A DNA stretch of 39,513 nt from Methanoregula sp. (GTDB taxonomy: Archaea > Halobacteriota > Methanomicrobia > Methanomicrobiales > Methanospirillaceae). The notes beneath the pieces were generated by a model. It saw only the letters and a program-made list of their open reading frames with translations. It was not told where the DNA came from and ran no database searches. Below, piece by piece: positions 1 to 8,413 of the stretch (position 1 is the first letter of the stretch; each line of letters opens with the position of its first letter). The stretch covers positions 1 to 39,513 of the forward strand of contig JALOBP010000014.1 of assembly GCA_023228295.1 (NCBI GenBank), given 5' to 3'. Position numbers and translations under genes: made by a program.

Positions 1-838
1 CCGGTCCCCGGATACCGATGAGGGCTATACCCTTGGGGGACGGGAGACCATAGTCGCGTGCCTCCTCGGTGAAGGCCCGTTCGCGGAGCCGGAGCCAGTC
101 CTTTAACATCGAGAGGCCTCCGACATTGTCCGAAGTCTCGGTGAGGCTGTAGAACTCGAGGGCGTCCGACTGGGAGAGGATGTCCTTTTTGTCGGCTATG
201 ATCGTATCGATGTCCCGGTCGTCGAGCGTGCCCTTCGTCACGATCGCTTTTGCAAACGACCGTCGGGCCTGGTTTAAGGTCATCCCGAGGGCTGCCTGGA
301 TGATCTTCTCGCGGCCGGCTTTTGAGAGCGCGGGAGAGATCCCGCTCGTTGAGAGGAGCAAATCGAGGTCGGCCGAGAGTTCGGCTGCGGAGGGCGGCGG
401 GAAGTGGACGAGAACCGCATCGTCCCGGATCTCTTCGGGCACCCGCTGGACCGGCGTGACGATCACGATCGAGCGGCGGTTGTACTTAAACGAGTGGGAG
501 AAGTTCCGGATCCGGCGTTTCACCTGGGGGTTGTTCCAGTACTCGTGGAAATCCTTGAAGATTACCACCGCGTTCTCGTCGGTTTTCTGGATATCGTCCA
601 GCGCTGCAAGGGGATCGCGGGACTGGGTGTGGAAGTTCTTGTTCCCCGCTATAACCGAATAGCCGTCCACGGCATCCCATGCAATGCACTGCCGGGGCGG
701 GTCCCAGGTCTCGCAGACATCCTTGATCTTTGCAACCACGCGCTCCTCTTCCGGCGTCATCACCACGATGAGGGTGACCCGGGCCCGGAGCGATACGTTC
801 AGTTTTCTTGAAAAGTCCGGTTCCGTCCGCTGCATCAT
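1..838 (-). CDS. Ycf46-like AAA ATPase (N-terminal part, runs off left edge)
   Basis: The frame is open from the window edge to 838 and gives 279 residues, starting MMQRTEPDFSRK. The N-terminal region has alternating hydrophobic strands (VTLIVVMTPEEE, NAVVIFKDFHEYW, RSIVIVTPVQRVP) followed by FPPPSAAEL and a segment DNVGGLSMLKDWLRLRERAF, the pattern of cyanobacterial/plastid Ycf46-type AAA proteins. The visible part ends with PKGIALIGIRGP, the beginning of the Walker A loop, so the ATPase core lies outside the window. The start at 838 is supported by an ATGA overlap with the stop of the DUF1257 gene and by GGAGGTG just upstream, which implies translational coupling. No partner or substrate can be deduced. 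The family call is from recognised motifs, not a search. Confidence 0.8.
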   Translation of the reverse strand, partial: MMQRTEPDFSRKLNVSLRARVTLIVVMTPEEERVVAKIKDVCETWDPPRQCIAWDAVDGYSVIAGNKNFHTQSRDPLAALDDIQKTDENAVVIFKDFHEYWNNPQVKRRIRNFSHSFKYNRRSIVIVTPVQRVPEEIRDDAVLVHFPPPSAAELSADLDLLLSTSGISPALSKAGREKIIQAALGMTLNQARRSFAKAIVTKGTLDDRDIDTIIADKKDILSQSDALEFYSLTETSDNVGGLSMLKDWLRLRERAFTEEARDYGLPSPKGIALIGIRGP

Positions 839-1233
839 TCCCACCTCCTCACAACGATCCGGAGAGTGCCATCCTGCTCCTCGGCCTGGCTGACAACTTC
901 GAACCCGTCGAGGGCTGCCTGTTCGAGGACCATCCTCGTTGCGTACTCCTTCTGGATCGTTGCGGCCTGCCGGGCAAGTTCCTGCGTCATCTTCCGCTCG
1001 TCAGCACCGGCCACGCCCCACCAGTCGGCCACCATGTCGTAGGTGCCGTCCGGGCTTTTGATGAATCCGACGCCATAACCTTTCGCCTTCCTCACCGCGA
1101 TATCCACGGTATGTTCGCCATGATGGCCTTTGATGACCGTGTCCGTTTTAACCTCGTAATTGAGGTTTTTTAAGCAGGCGATCAGGGCTTCGCGGTTGTG
1201 GAACTGTGTCTTCACGCGGCTGTAATGCGACAT
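835..1233 (-). CDS. DUF1257 (Ycf35-like) protein
   Basis: The 132-residue product MSHYSRVKTQFHNREAL matches what I recognise as DUF1257/Ycf35: a short protein with an N-terminal SHYS..KT motif, then ALIACLKNLNYEVKTD, GYGVGFIKSPDGTYDMVADWWG, and a C-terminal strand TLRIVVRRWE. Biochemical function is not established. It has no signal peptide or membrane segment and should be cytosolic. It sits one base after the radical SAM gene stop and overlaps the AAA ATPase start by four bases, so the three genes are almost certainly one operon. In other genomes Ycf35-type and Ycf46-type genes often sit close together, often with a small DUF2997 protein. That small gene is not between these two here. Confidence 0.85.
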   Translation of the reverse strand: MSHYSRVKTQFHNREALIACLKNLNYEVKTDTVIKGHHGEHTVDIAVRKAKGYGVGFIKSPDGTYDMVADWWGVAGADERKMTQELARQAATIQKEYATRMVLEQAALDGFEVVSQAEEQDGTLRIVVRRWE

Positions 1234-1234
1234 T

Positions 1235-1882
1235 TCAGGAACCTCTGCAGCGCGATGCGAGCTTTCGGATAAGTACCGGTGCCGGAAAACCGGTCGTGGT
1301 GATGGTGCCGTCCGGCGCGATCGTGAATTCGGTCCGGCTGCCGGCAGGGCCCTTCCGCCCGGTGCACCGGGTATTGGCCAGCCGGGTATCGAGCGCGATA
1401 ACCTGCTGGTTGGAGGAGCCTTTCAGCGGGTCCGGGTATGCGCGTGCAGCAACATAGGGGCCGGCGATGAGGAGGTCGGTTGCTGCAAGGAGGGCCGGCC
1501 ATGCGGGGTCGCCCCCTGCAGCCAGTTCTTTTAGCGTATAGCCGGTGTAGGTGACAACGCTGAGCCCGTCCTTTCGGAGCTGTGCCCCGAGTTCTGCGAG
1601 CGGGCGGGCCTGCGCAAACGGCTCACCGCCCGAGAAGGTGACGCCGTCAATGTTGTCAAGGGAACGGATCGTGCCGGCAAGCGTTTCAACTGGGGTAAGT
1701 GTTGCGGGAGAAAAGGGCTGGAATGCACTGTTGAAACATCCCTCGCAGCGGCGCGGGCATCCCTGCACCCAGACAACAGCCCGGGTGCCGGGGCCGTTCA
1801 CCTCAGACCGCGCGAGAAAACCCGCAAGGTTGAGCACGCTCATTGGTCGGTATCCGGGGTCGTTGTATTCGTGCACCATCAT
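1235..1882 (-). CDS. Radical SAM protein of the NrdG-like activase type
   Basis: The 215-residue product carries the radical SAM cluster motif CPRRCEGC (Cys42, Cys46, Cys49; CX3CX2C) after VVWVQG, and the SAM-contact motif TFSGGEPFAQ. Its small size and the GC-x-RRCEGCFN context resemble NrdG-type activating enzymes. No ribonucleotide reductase is next to it, and the linked genes are DUF1257 and a Ycf46-like ATPase, so its substrate is more likely connected with those. The C-terminal part (RTEFTIAPDGTITTTGFP) is an additional strand-rich tail. The start at 1882 is ATG-ATG; an internal ATG at 1843 (MSVLNLAGF) is an alternative and neither has a strong ribosome binding site. Confidence 0.85.
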   Translation of the reverse strand: MMVHEYNDPGYRPMSVLNLAGFLARSEVNGPGTRAVVWVQGCPRRCEGCFNSAFQPFSPATLTPVETLAGTIRSLDNIDGVTFSGGEPFAQARPLAELGAQLRKDGLSVVTYTGYTLKELAAGGDPAWPALLAATDLLIAGPYVAARAYPDPLKGSSNQQVIALDTRLANTRCTGRKGPAGSRTEFTIAPDGTITTTGFPAPVLIRKLASRCRGS

Positions 1883-2176
1883 TTTTCCGCCGCTTGATTG
1901 TACTGGCTGAAAAATTTTTTCCGGTGTGGGGGCCAGTGTATCTATAGTATTACCAGATTTTTCCCGGAATGGTGTTCATCCGCGGGGACGTGCAAATTTA
2001 AGCATACTTATGAGATACGATTGGACTATACATGTTCGATTTTTTCCTTATTATAGGCAACGATTCGCACTTTTGTAATGCTTAAGGATTTCTCCTAAAA
2101 ATGGGGCCGGGTGGCAAAGACCCGCGCCCCCTGCTTCAGGCGCCCTTATAATCCTCCGGGAATAATAGATCAGGCA
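1883..2176. other. Intergenic promoter region between divergent operons
   Basis: This region separates the minus-strand radical SAM operon from the plus-strand endA operon. It is AT-rich between about 1905 and 2100 with several T tracts and holds no convincing reading frame. A plus-strand TATA-like box is annotated separately. I see no conserved RNA in it. Confidence 0.5.
2145..2152 (+). promoter_or_regulatory. TATA-like box of the endA operon
   Basis: CTTATAAT is centred about 28 bases before the in-frame GTG at 2177. This spacing would place transcription initiation at or next to that GTG, giving a leaderless mRNA. Confidence 0.5.
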
Positions 2177-3187
2177 GTGAAGGCTATATTCGACGGCACG
2201 ATGGTGCGCACAGGAAAAGACGGCAGGGCGCTGTACGACCAGAGCGGGTATGGCCGGCCGGACGGCGAGGGGCTCCGTCTCTCCCCGCAGGAGGCGCTCT
2301 ACCTCCTCCACCGGCAGAAGATCACGGTGCCGGACTACACGTTCGATTCCCTCTTTGCCGAGTTTGCCAGCCAGCCCAACTTCATGCGCAGTTTCCTCGT
2401 GTACCGCGATCTCCGCGAGCGGGGCTACGTTGTCCAGACCGGCCCGCACGATTTCCGCGTCTTCCGGCGCGGCGAGAAGCCGGGGAAGGGAGAGTCCCTC
2501 TACCTGGTCCGCGTACTCTCCGAGCGGGACCCCATCCGGTTCGAGAAACTGATCGAGGAGGTGATAGCCTCCCGGAACATGCGCAAGCAGTACGTGCTCG
2601 CGGTCGTGGACGACGAGGAGGAGCTCACCTACTACGAGATCAAGCTCCAGAAACTGGCTGATGCGTGTTCAGCCCTCCCGTCCCTTGACCGGCACAACGC
2701 GATGCTGGTCGGAAAGTCCGCAATGGTCCGGGTCCCGGCAGGGTCCGACCTTGAACAGGCTGGCTATGGCAAGCGCCTCGATCCCGAACGCCTGATCCTC
2801 TCCCCGGTGGAACTCATCTGCTTGATGGAGAACGGGACCGTCACGCTCACGCGGGGAACAGAGACCATAAGCCCGGCCGCATACCTTGAGCTGGCAGGCG
2901 AGGCCGACAATGAACTGGCGGGGAAGATTGCGGTCTATTGCGAGCTCCGCTCCCATGACTATACGCCCCGCACCGGCTACAAGTTCGGCCACCACTTCAG
3001 GGTCTACTGCGGCACGAACGTCCACTCCGACCTTCTCGTCCATGCCGTGGAGAAGGAAGCGGCACTCGCCATGAGCCTCATCTCCCGCTCCGTCCGGATG
3101 GCGCACAGTGTCAAAAAGAAGATGTTCTTTGGCGCCGTACATACTTCAGGAATCCAGTTCGTCGAATTCGCACGGATCAAACTGTGA
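2177..3187 (+). CDS. endA: tRNA-splicing endonuclease EndA, two-repeat form
   Basis: The enzyme cuts bulge-helix-bulge introns from archaeal pre-tRNA. At 336 residues it is the long euryarchaeal form, in which two catalytic-domain repeats are fused and act as a dimer. The C-terminal repeat keeps the triad: Tyr277 in HHFRVY, His283 in HSDLLVH and Lys313 in AHSVKKKM. The N-terminal repeat has the degenerate counterpart DFRVFRRG with Phe replacing Tyr, as expected of a structural repeat. The frame is open upstream to a GTG at 2111, but I prefer GTG 2177 (KAIFDGTMVRTGKDG) because family members begin with a comparable short strand and a TATA-like box lies just ahead. It is followed after 7 bases by trpS, so it leads a translation operon. 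Confidence 0.9.
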   Translation: MKAIFDGTMVRTGKDGRALYDQSGYGRPDGEGLRLSPQEALYLLHRQKITVPDYTFDSLFAEFASQPNFMRSFLVYRDLRERGYVVQTGPHDFRVFRRGEKPGKGESLYLVRVLSERDPIRFEKLIEEVIASRNMRKQYVLAVVDDEEELTYYEIKLQKLADACSALPSLDRHNAMLVGKSAMVRVPAGSDLEQAGYGKRLDPERLILSPVELICLMENGTVTLTRGTETISPAAYLELAGEADNELAGKIAVYCELRSHDYTPRTGYKFGHHFRVYCGTNVHSDLLVHAVEKEAALAMSLISRSVRMAHSVKKKMFFGAVHTSGIQFVEFARIKL

Positions 3188-3194
3188 TAGTACC

Positions 3195-4451
3195 ATGCAG
3201 GAACCGCAGATCAACCCCTGGTCAGGCACCCCGTCTCTTGATATCGACAAGACGTTTGCCGAATTCGGTATCGACCCTATAGCCCCGGTCCTGGCAGAAC
3301 TCCCCGAGGTCCCGTACTTCATGCGCCGGGGCATTGTTGTCGGCCACCGCGATTACCGCCCCATAGCCCAGGCGATCCGGAACAAAACCCCGTTCCATAT
3401 CCTGACCGGGTTCATGCCGAGCGGCCACCCGCACCTCGGCCACCTGATGGTGATGAAGGAGGTGGTCTGGCACGTGCAGCAGGGCGGCAACGGTTACATC
3501 ACCATCGCCGACCGGGAAGCCCATGCGGTGCGGGGCCTCTCGTGGGAGAAGTGCAACGAGTTCGGGAAGGAGTATCTTGCCTGCCTGTACGCTCTCGGGT
3601 TTGAGGGAGAGACCTACTTCCAGACGCGGAACAACCGGCTCAAGGACCTTGCATTCGAGGCAGCGACCAAGGTCAATTTCTCTGAACTTACTGCAATCTA
3701 CGGTTTTGGTCCCGACACCGACCTTGCCCATGCGGACAGTGTCATCACGCAGGTCGCCGATATCCTCTATCCCCAGATTGACCGCGAGCCGGCGCCAACG
3801 CTCGTGCCGGTCGGGGTTGACCAGGACCCGCACATCCGGCTCACCCGCGGGATTGCCCATAAGATGCGGATGTTCACGATAGAGGAACGGGACGGGTACA
3901 TCAGCGTCCGGTCCAAGAATGCACCGGAGGCAGCAATGGACGCGGTGAAATCGGCCTTCCCGCACGCGAAGAAATACGAGGGGCACGTTGATATCAAAGG
4001 GGCGCAGTGCGCCGATGTTGCCGCAAAAGTACGGGAGATCGAACGGGCGCAGGGCGGTTTTGCGTTCTATACGCCCTCGTCCACGTACCACATCTTCATG
4101 CCGGGTCTCACTGGTGGGAAGATGTCCTCCAGTATCCCCGAGAGCATCATCTCCTTCTACGAGACCGAGGCGGTTGTCCGGAAGAAGGTGATGAGCGGGA
4201 TCACCGGCGGGAGGACGACCCTGGAGGAGCAGAAACGCCTTGGCGGAGAACCGGACAAGTGCTCGGTCTATCTTCTCAACCTCTTCCATATGGTGACGGA
4301 CGATCTCGAGCTTGCAGAGATAAAGCGGAAGTGCATGGCCGGCGAGATCACCTGCGGGCAGTGCAAGAAGGAGACTGCCGAGCGGGTGGTTGCGTTCCTG
4401 AAAGACTTCCGGGAAAAGATGGACGCGTGTGCAGACAGGATACGGGTGTAA
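3195..4451 (+). CDS. trpS: Tryptophanyl-tRNA synthetase
   Basis: This class I synthetase charges tRNA-Trp. The 418-residue product has the HIGH-type motif GHPHLGHL and the KMSKS-type motif GGKMSSSIPES. It also has the archaeal/eukaryotic-style N-terminal extension (MQEPQINPWSGT, YFMRRGIVVGHRDY) and the segment PVGVDQDPHIRLTR. The open frame reaches back to 3108 inside endA, but the ATG at 3195 fits the family N-terminus and follows the endA stop by 7 bases. A CX2C pair near the C-terminus (ITCGQCKKE) could hold a metal, which I note without assigning a role. Only one base separates its stop from pheS. Confidence 0.96.
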   Translation: MQEPQINPWSGTPSLDIDKTFAEFGIDPIAPVLAELPEVPYFMRRGIVVGHRDYRPIAQAIRNKTPFHILTGFMPSGHPHLGHLMVMKEVVWHVQQGGNGYITIADREAHAVRGLSWEKCNEFGKEYLACLYALGFEGETYFQTRNNRLKDLAFEAATKVNFSELTAIYGFGPDTDLAHADSVITQVADILYPQIDREPAPTLVPVGVDQDPHIRLTRGIAHKMRMFTIEERDGYISVRSKNAPEAAMDAVKSAFPHAKKYEGHVDIKGAQCADVAAKVREIERAQGGFAFYTPSSTYHIFMPGLTGGKMSSSIPESIISFYETEAVVRKKVMSGITGGRTTLEEQKRLGGEPDKCSVYLLNLFHMVTDDLELAEIKRKCMAGEITCGQCKKETAERVVAFLKDFREKMDACADRIRV

Positions 4452-4452
4452 G

Positions 4453-5895
4453 ATGGCAGAACTGACACAGAACGAGAAGCGGTTGCTTGCAATCCTTGAA
4501 AAAGAGAAGAAAGCGGATGCCCCGCACCTCGCCGGCCTGATGGGCGCAACGCCCGAGGCGGTGGTGCAGTGGGCCTTCCTTGCACAGGACAACGGGTGTG
4601 CCACAGTCGGGCGGATCGTTGCAAAGGAGTTTGTTTACACGGATGAGGGGAAGGCATACCTCAAAGACGGCCTCCCCGAGACCCAGCTCCTCCGCTTTAT
4701 CCTGCCGGGTACCACCCTTGCCGATCTCCAGAAGCATGCGGCGTTTAAGATCGGGTTTGGCCAGCTCCGGAAGAAGGGACTTGTCAAAGTAGAGGGAACC
4801 GGAGTCACAAGAATTACGGGGACCTCAACGGACGCTGATGAAGCGGCCCTGAAAAACCCGTCCGATGCCGACCCGAAGACCAAGGAGCTCATCAAACGCG
4901 GGATCCTGCAAGAGGAAGAGACCGTCCGGTACGCCATTGCCATCACACCCGAAGGGCTTGCACTCGCAGGAAAAGGCCTCGACCTCCGCGAGGAGACCGG
5001 CACCCTCACCCGCGAGCAGATCCTCTCGGGTGCGTGGAAGACTGCAAACCTCCGCCGTTACGATGTCTCCAAGCTCCCGAAGAAGGCCTACCCCGGCAAG
5101 ATCCACCCCTACCAGCGGATCATCGGCGAGATGCGGGAGATCCTCCTTGAGATGGGCTTTACGGAACTCTACGGTGGCATCGTCCAGCAGTCCTTCTGGA
5201 ACTTCGACGCCCTCTTCCAGCCGCAGGACCACCCGGCCCGCGAGATGCAGGACACCTTCTACCTCAACGAGACCCTCCCGCTCCCGCCGGGGTACGAGAA
5301 TGTGAAGGCAATGCACATCTGTGGCGGTGAGACGTCCTCGACCGGCTGGGGGGGATCGTGGACGGAGAAGAAGGCCGAGCAGTGCGTGCTCCGCACCCAC
5401 ACAACGTGCCTCTCCATCCAGCACCTGGCACAGAACAAGAATCCCCCCGTGAAGGCGTTCGCGGTCGGCCGGGTATACCGCCGCGAGACCATCGACACCA
5501 CGCACCTTGCCGAGTTCGAACAGCTCGAAGGGATTGTGATGGACGAGAACGTTTCATTCGGGAACCTGCTCGGGATCCTCCGGGAGTTCTACAACCGCAT
5601 GGGCTTTACGAGCGTCCGGTTCAAACCATCGTTCTACCCGTACACCGAGCCGAGCCTTGATGCGGAAGTCTATGTTGAAGGCATCGGATGGATCGAGATG
5701 GGCGGTGCCGGTATCTTCCGCGAGGAGGTCACCGCACCAATCGGGATCAAGTACCCGGTCCTTGCATGGGGTCTCGGCGTGAGCCGGATCGCGATGCTCC
5801 GCCTCGGGTTAAAGGACCTCCGGCTCCTGCACAAGAGCGACGTGGCGTTCCTCCGCGAGACGCCATCGCTTCGGAAGGCAAAGGGTGGTATCTGA
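4453..5895 (+). CDS. pheS: Phenylalanyl-tRNA synthetase alpha subunit
   Basis: This is the catalytic subunit of the heterotetrameric class II PheRS. The 480-residue product begins with winged-helix-like modules (ELTQNEKRLLAILEKE, residues about 1-150). The aminoacylation core follows, with RIIGEMREILLEMGFTE, motif 2 (GRVYRRETIDTTHLAEFEQ) and motif 3 (WGLGVSRIAMLRLGL). The archaeal length and the long N-terminal domain fit. The start at 4453 lies one base after the trpS stop. Its stop is followed one base later by pheT, so the two subunits should be translated together. Confidence 0.97.
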   Translation: MAELTQNEKRLLAILEKEKKADAPHLAGLMGATPEAVVQWAFLAQDNGCATVGRIVAKEFVYTDEGKAYLKDGLPETQLLRFILPGTTLADLQKHAAFKIGFGQLRKKGLVKVEGTGVTRITGTSTDADEAALKNPSDADPKTKELIKRGILQEEETVRYAIAITPEGLALAGKGLDLREETGTLTREQILSGAWKTANLRRYDVSKLPKKAYPGKIHPYQRIIGEMREILLEMGFTELYGGIVQQSFWNFDALFQPQDHPAREMQDTFYLNETLPLPPGYENVKAMHICGGETSSTGWGGSWTEKKAEQCVLRTHTTCLSIQHLAQNKNPPVKAFAVGRVYRRETIDTTHLAEFEQLEGIVMDENVSFGNLLGILREFYNRMGFTSVRFKPSFYPYTEPSLDAEVYVEGIGWIEMGGAGIFREEVTAPIGIKYPVLAWGLGVSRIAMLRLGLKDLRLLHKSDVAFLRETPSLRKAKGGI

Positions 5896-5896
5896 T

Positions 5897-7525
5897 ATGG
5901 CCGTCATCACGCTCCCCTACAAGTACCTTGAGCGGCTCACCCGCACCGACCGGAAGACGATCCTCGACAAGGTCGCCCTCATCGGATCGGATGTGGAGCG
6001 GACCGAGGAGGACCATGCAGACGTTGAGTTCTTCCCGGACCGCCCCGATCTCTTCAGCCCCGAAGGGGTTGCCCGTGCGATGCGGGGCTATCTCGGGATC
6101 GAGACCGGCCTGCCTGCCTACAAGGTGAAACCCTCGGGCATCTCGTTCACAATCGATCCCCAGCTCGCGGAGATCCGCCCGGTACTCGGGGCCGCGGTCA
6201 TCCGCGGGGTGAATTTCGACGACGAGTCCATCCAGAGCATCATGTCCCTGCAGGAGTCGCTCCACTGGGCCGTCGGCAGGGGCCGGAGCAAGGTCGCGAT
6301 CGGCATCCATGACATGGACACGGTCAAACCGCCGTTCCATTATATTGCCTCGCGCCGCAGCCGTGGCTTTATACCCCTCGACTTCACTGAAAAGATGACG
6401 ATGGACGAGATCCTGGAAAAGCACCCGAAGGGCCGGGACTATGCGAAGATTGTAAAGGATTTCCCGCTCTTTCCGCTGATTGTGGATGACGATGACCACG
6501 TCCTCTCGTTCCCGCCAATTATCAACGGCGAGCGGACCCGGGTGACCCTTGACACGAAGAACATCCTCCTCGATACGACCGGCACTGACAAACGGGCAGT
6601 CGCGGTTGCGGTCAACATCATCTGCACGGCCATGGCCGAAGCCGGCGCCACCATCGAGAGCGTGGAGATCGACGGGGTGCAGACCCCGACACTCGCCCCC
6701 GCGGAACGGACCGTGAGCGTTACGGAATGCTCCCGCATTCTTGGGGTGGACCTGACCGCAGCATCGATGGCAGAACTCCTCCGGAAGATGCGCTTCGGTG
6801 CCGAACCCGTTAGTGCGGACACGGTGAAGGTGCAGGTGCCCTGCTACCGGGCCGACATCATGCATGACTGGGACCTCTTCGAGGATGTTGCGATCGCGTA
6901 CGGGTATGACCGGCTCGAAAGCAAGCCTCCCAAAACCTTCACGGTGGGAAAACCCCACCCGGTACCGGTCAATGCAGCCCTTGCCCGCGAGGCGTTCTGC
7001 GGGCTTGGCTATCTTGAAGTGATGCCGTTCACCCTGACAAACGAGGACGTGCTCTACACGCGGATGCAGCGCGGGGAGACAAAGGGTGTCCTCCATGTGA
7101 TGCACCCCATCAGCATCGAGAACACGGTGGTCAGGACCGAACTCCTCCCCCTGCTCCTCGAGTTCCTCACGTTAAACCGGCACCGCGAGCTGCCCCAGCG
7201 GCTCTTTACCGTGGGCGATGTGGTGCTGGACTGCCACACCCACCAGCAGGCAGTCGGTGTCAGCACCCATCCCGACGCGGACTTCTCGGAAGCGTATGCC
7301 TCGGCCGATGCGGTGCTCCACGAGCTCTCGATTGATTATTCCGTAAAGGAGTCCACGGACCCGGCATTCATCGACGGGCGCCGGGGCGATATCATTGTTG
7401 ATGGAAAAACAGTCGGTGTTTTTGGCGAGATCCATCCCGCCGTACTTGTCGCGTTCGAGCTCGAACACTCCGTTGCCGCGTTCGAGTTCGACCTCAGAGC
7501 CGTACCGGGATATCCCGCCCTCTGA
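5897..7525 (+). CDS. pheT: Phenylalanyl-tRNA synthetase beta subunit
   Basis: The 542-residue product is the short archaeal/eukaryotic-type beta subunit. It begins MAVITLPYKYLERLTRTD, carries the B3/B4-type region (RGYLGIETGLPAYKVK, IGIHDMDTVKPPFHY) and the B5-like segment VPCYRADIMHDWDLFEDVAIAYGYD. The start at 5897 is one base after the pheS stop; a start four codons earlier would overlap pheS. The 3' end overlaps the convergent hisF gene by 32 bases, so the last codons of pheT and hisF are read from the same DNA on opposite strands. Confidence 0.96.
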   Translation: MAVITLPYKYLERLTRTDRKTILDKVALIGSDVERTEEDHADVEFFPDRPDLFSPEGVARAMRGYLGIETGLPAYKVKPSGISFTIDPQLAEIRPVLGAAVIRGVNFDDESIQSIMSLQESLHWAVGRGRSKVAIGIHDMDTVKPPFHYIASRRSRGFIPLDFTEKMTMDEILEKHPKGRDYAKIVKDFPLFPLIVDDDDHVLSFPPIINGERTRVTLDTKNILLDTTGTDKRAVAVAVNIICTAMAEAGATIESVEIDGVQTPTLAPAERTVSVTECSRILGVDLTAASMAELLRKMRFGAEPVSADTVKVQVPCYRADIMHDWDLFEDVAIAYGYDRLESKPPKTFTVGKPHPVPVNAALAREAFCGLGYLEVMPFTLTNEDVLYTRMQRGETKGVLHVMHPISIENTVVRTELLPLLLEFLTLNRHRELPQRLFTVGDVVLDCHTHQQAVGVSTHPDADFSEAYASADAVLHELSIDYSVKESTDPAFIDGRRGDIIVDGKTVGVFGEIHPAVLVAFELEHSVAAFEFDLRAVPGYPAL

Positions 7526-8300
7526 GATACTCTTTTACGTCACGCACGGTGAACTCGCCGTAGTGGAAGACGCTTGCCGCAAGGCAGGCATCGGCCTTCC
7601 CTTTCGTGAAACCGTCATAGAAATGTTCGAGCGTACCTACACCACCGCTCGCAATGACCGGAATGCCTGCCGCATCGGATATTGCAGAGGTGATGGCGAT
7701 ATCGAACCCGTTCTTGGTGCCGTCGGTCTCCATGCTGGTTAAGAGGATCTCGCCGGCGCCCCGCTCCTCGGCCTCCTTTGCCCATGCAACAGCATCAATG
7801 CCGGTCGGCTTGCTCCCGCCATAGATGACCACCTCATACCAGCACGTCCGCCCGTCTTCGAGCCGGACGGGAATGGCTTTCTCGTTGGGCGTGAAGTTCC
7901 GGCGCACGTCCATTGCGACCACGATGCACTGAGTTCCAAACGCTTCCGCACCGCGGGTGATGAGCGTGGGGTCATGGACGGCGCTCGTGTTGACACTCAC
8001 CTTGTCTGCGCCGGCCCGGAGGATCTGCTGGATATCGTCAAGGGACTTGAGGCCGCCCCCCACGGTAAGCGGGAGAAAGAGCTGGTCGGCGGCACGCTTG
8101 ATGAGTTCGACGATGATGCCCCGCTTCTCTTTCGAGGCGGTGATGTCGAGGAATACGACTTCGTCTGCACCCTGCTCGTTGTACCGGTTGGCCAGCTCCA
8201 CCGGGTCCCCGGCATCCCGGAGCCCGAGAAAGTTTGTCCCCTTCACAACCCTGCCATCCTTGAGGTCAAGACAGGGGATGATCCGTCGCGTCAGCACCAT
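7494..8300 (-). CDS. hisF: Imidazole glycerol phosphate synthase cyclase subunit
   Basis: HisF joins PRFAR with ammonia supplied by HisH to give imidazole glycerol phosphate and AICAR in histidine synthesis. The 268-residue (beta/alpha)8 barrel has the N-terminal motif IIPCLDLKDGRVVKG with the catalytic Asp12, the second catalytic Asp in VVAMDVRR, and the phosphate loops TVGGGLKS and IASGGVGTLEHF. Length is slightly above the usual 250-260. No other his gene is in the window. Its 5' end faces the SAH hydrolase gene across a 146-base divergent region, and its 3' end overlaps pheT. Confidence 0.96.
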   Translation of the reverse strand: MVLTRRIIPCLDLKDGRVVKGTNFLGLRDAGDPVELANRYNEQGADEVVFLDITASKEKRGIIVELIKRAADQLFLPLTVGGGLKSLDDIQQILRAGADKVSVNTSAVHDPTLITRGAEAFGTQCIVVAMDVRRNFTPNEKAIPVRLEDGRTCWYEVVIYGGSKPTGIDAVAWAKEAEERGAGEILLTSMETDGTKNGFDIAITSAISDAAGIPVIASGGVGTLEHFYDGFTKGKADACLAASVFHYGEFTVRDVKEYLRGRDIPVRL

Positions 8301-8326
8301 TCGGTACTGACTTGGGCGGCGGATAC

Positions 8327-8337
8327 TATCTATATTT
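8327..8337. promoter_or_regulatory. AT-rich core, probable divergent promoter hisF / ahcY
   Basis: TATCTATATTT lies about 30 bases from the hisF start (minus strand) and about 110 bases before the hydrolase start (plus strand). Read as a minus-strand TATA box it fits a short or absent hisF leader. Read on the plus strand it would give an ahcY leader of about 85 bases containing the hairpins below. A second plus-strand candidate, TTTTTATG at 8363-8370, would start the transcript near 8392. Confidence 0.4.
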
Positions 8338-8377
8338 CTAAACTCCTTTGCCGCTCACGTAGTTTTTATGTTGCCTG

Positions 8378-8413
8378 CCGCCCCTATTGATAGGGTAGTC
8401 AATACAGGGGCGG
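8378..8413 (+). promoter_or_regulatory. Long inverted repeat ahead of ahcY
   Basis: The arm CCGCCCCTATTGA (8378-8390) pairs with TCAAT plus AGGGGCGG (8399-8403 and 8406-8413), giving 13 base pairs with a two-base bulge (AC) and an 8-base loop. A competing small hairpin, CCCTA-TTGA-TAGGG, lies inside it (8382-8395). It could be an RNA leader stem or a DNA operator, depending on the transcription start. Confidence 0.5.

Noticed and set aside
3222..4604. 460-codon open frame on the minus strand opposite trpS
   Set aside because: It lies fully antisense to trpS and early pheS in high-GC DNA, and its translation is rich in His, Arg, Leu and Val without recognisable motifs. It is a shadow of the real genes.
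5747..7105. 452-codon open frame antisense to pheT
   Set aside because: Opposite to a clear PheRS beta subunit; composition and lack of motifs mark it as a shadow.
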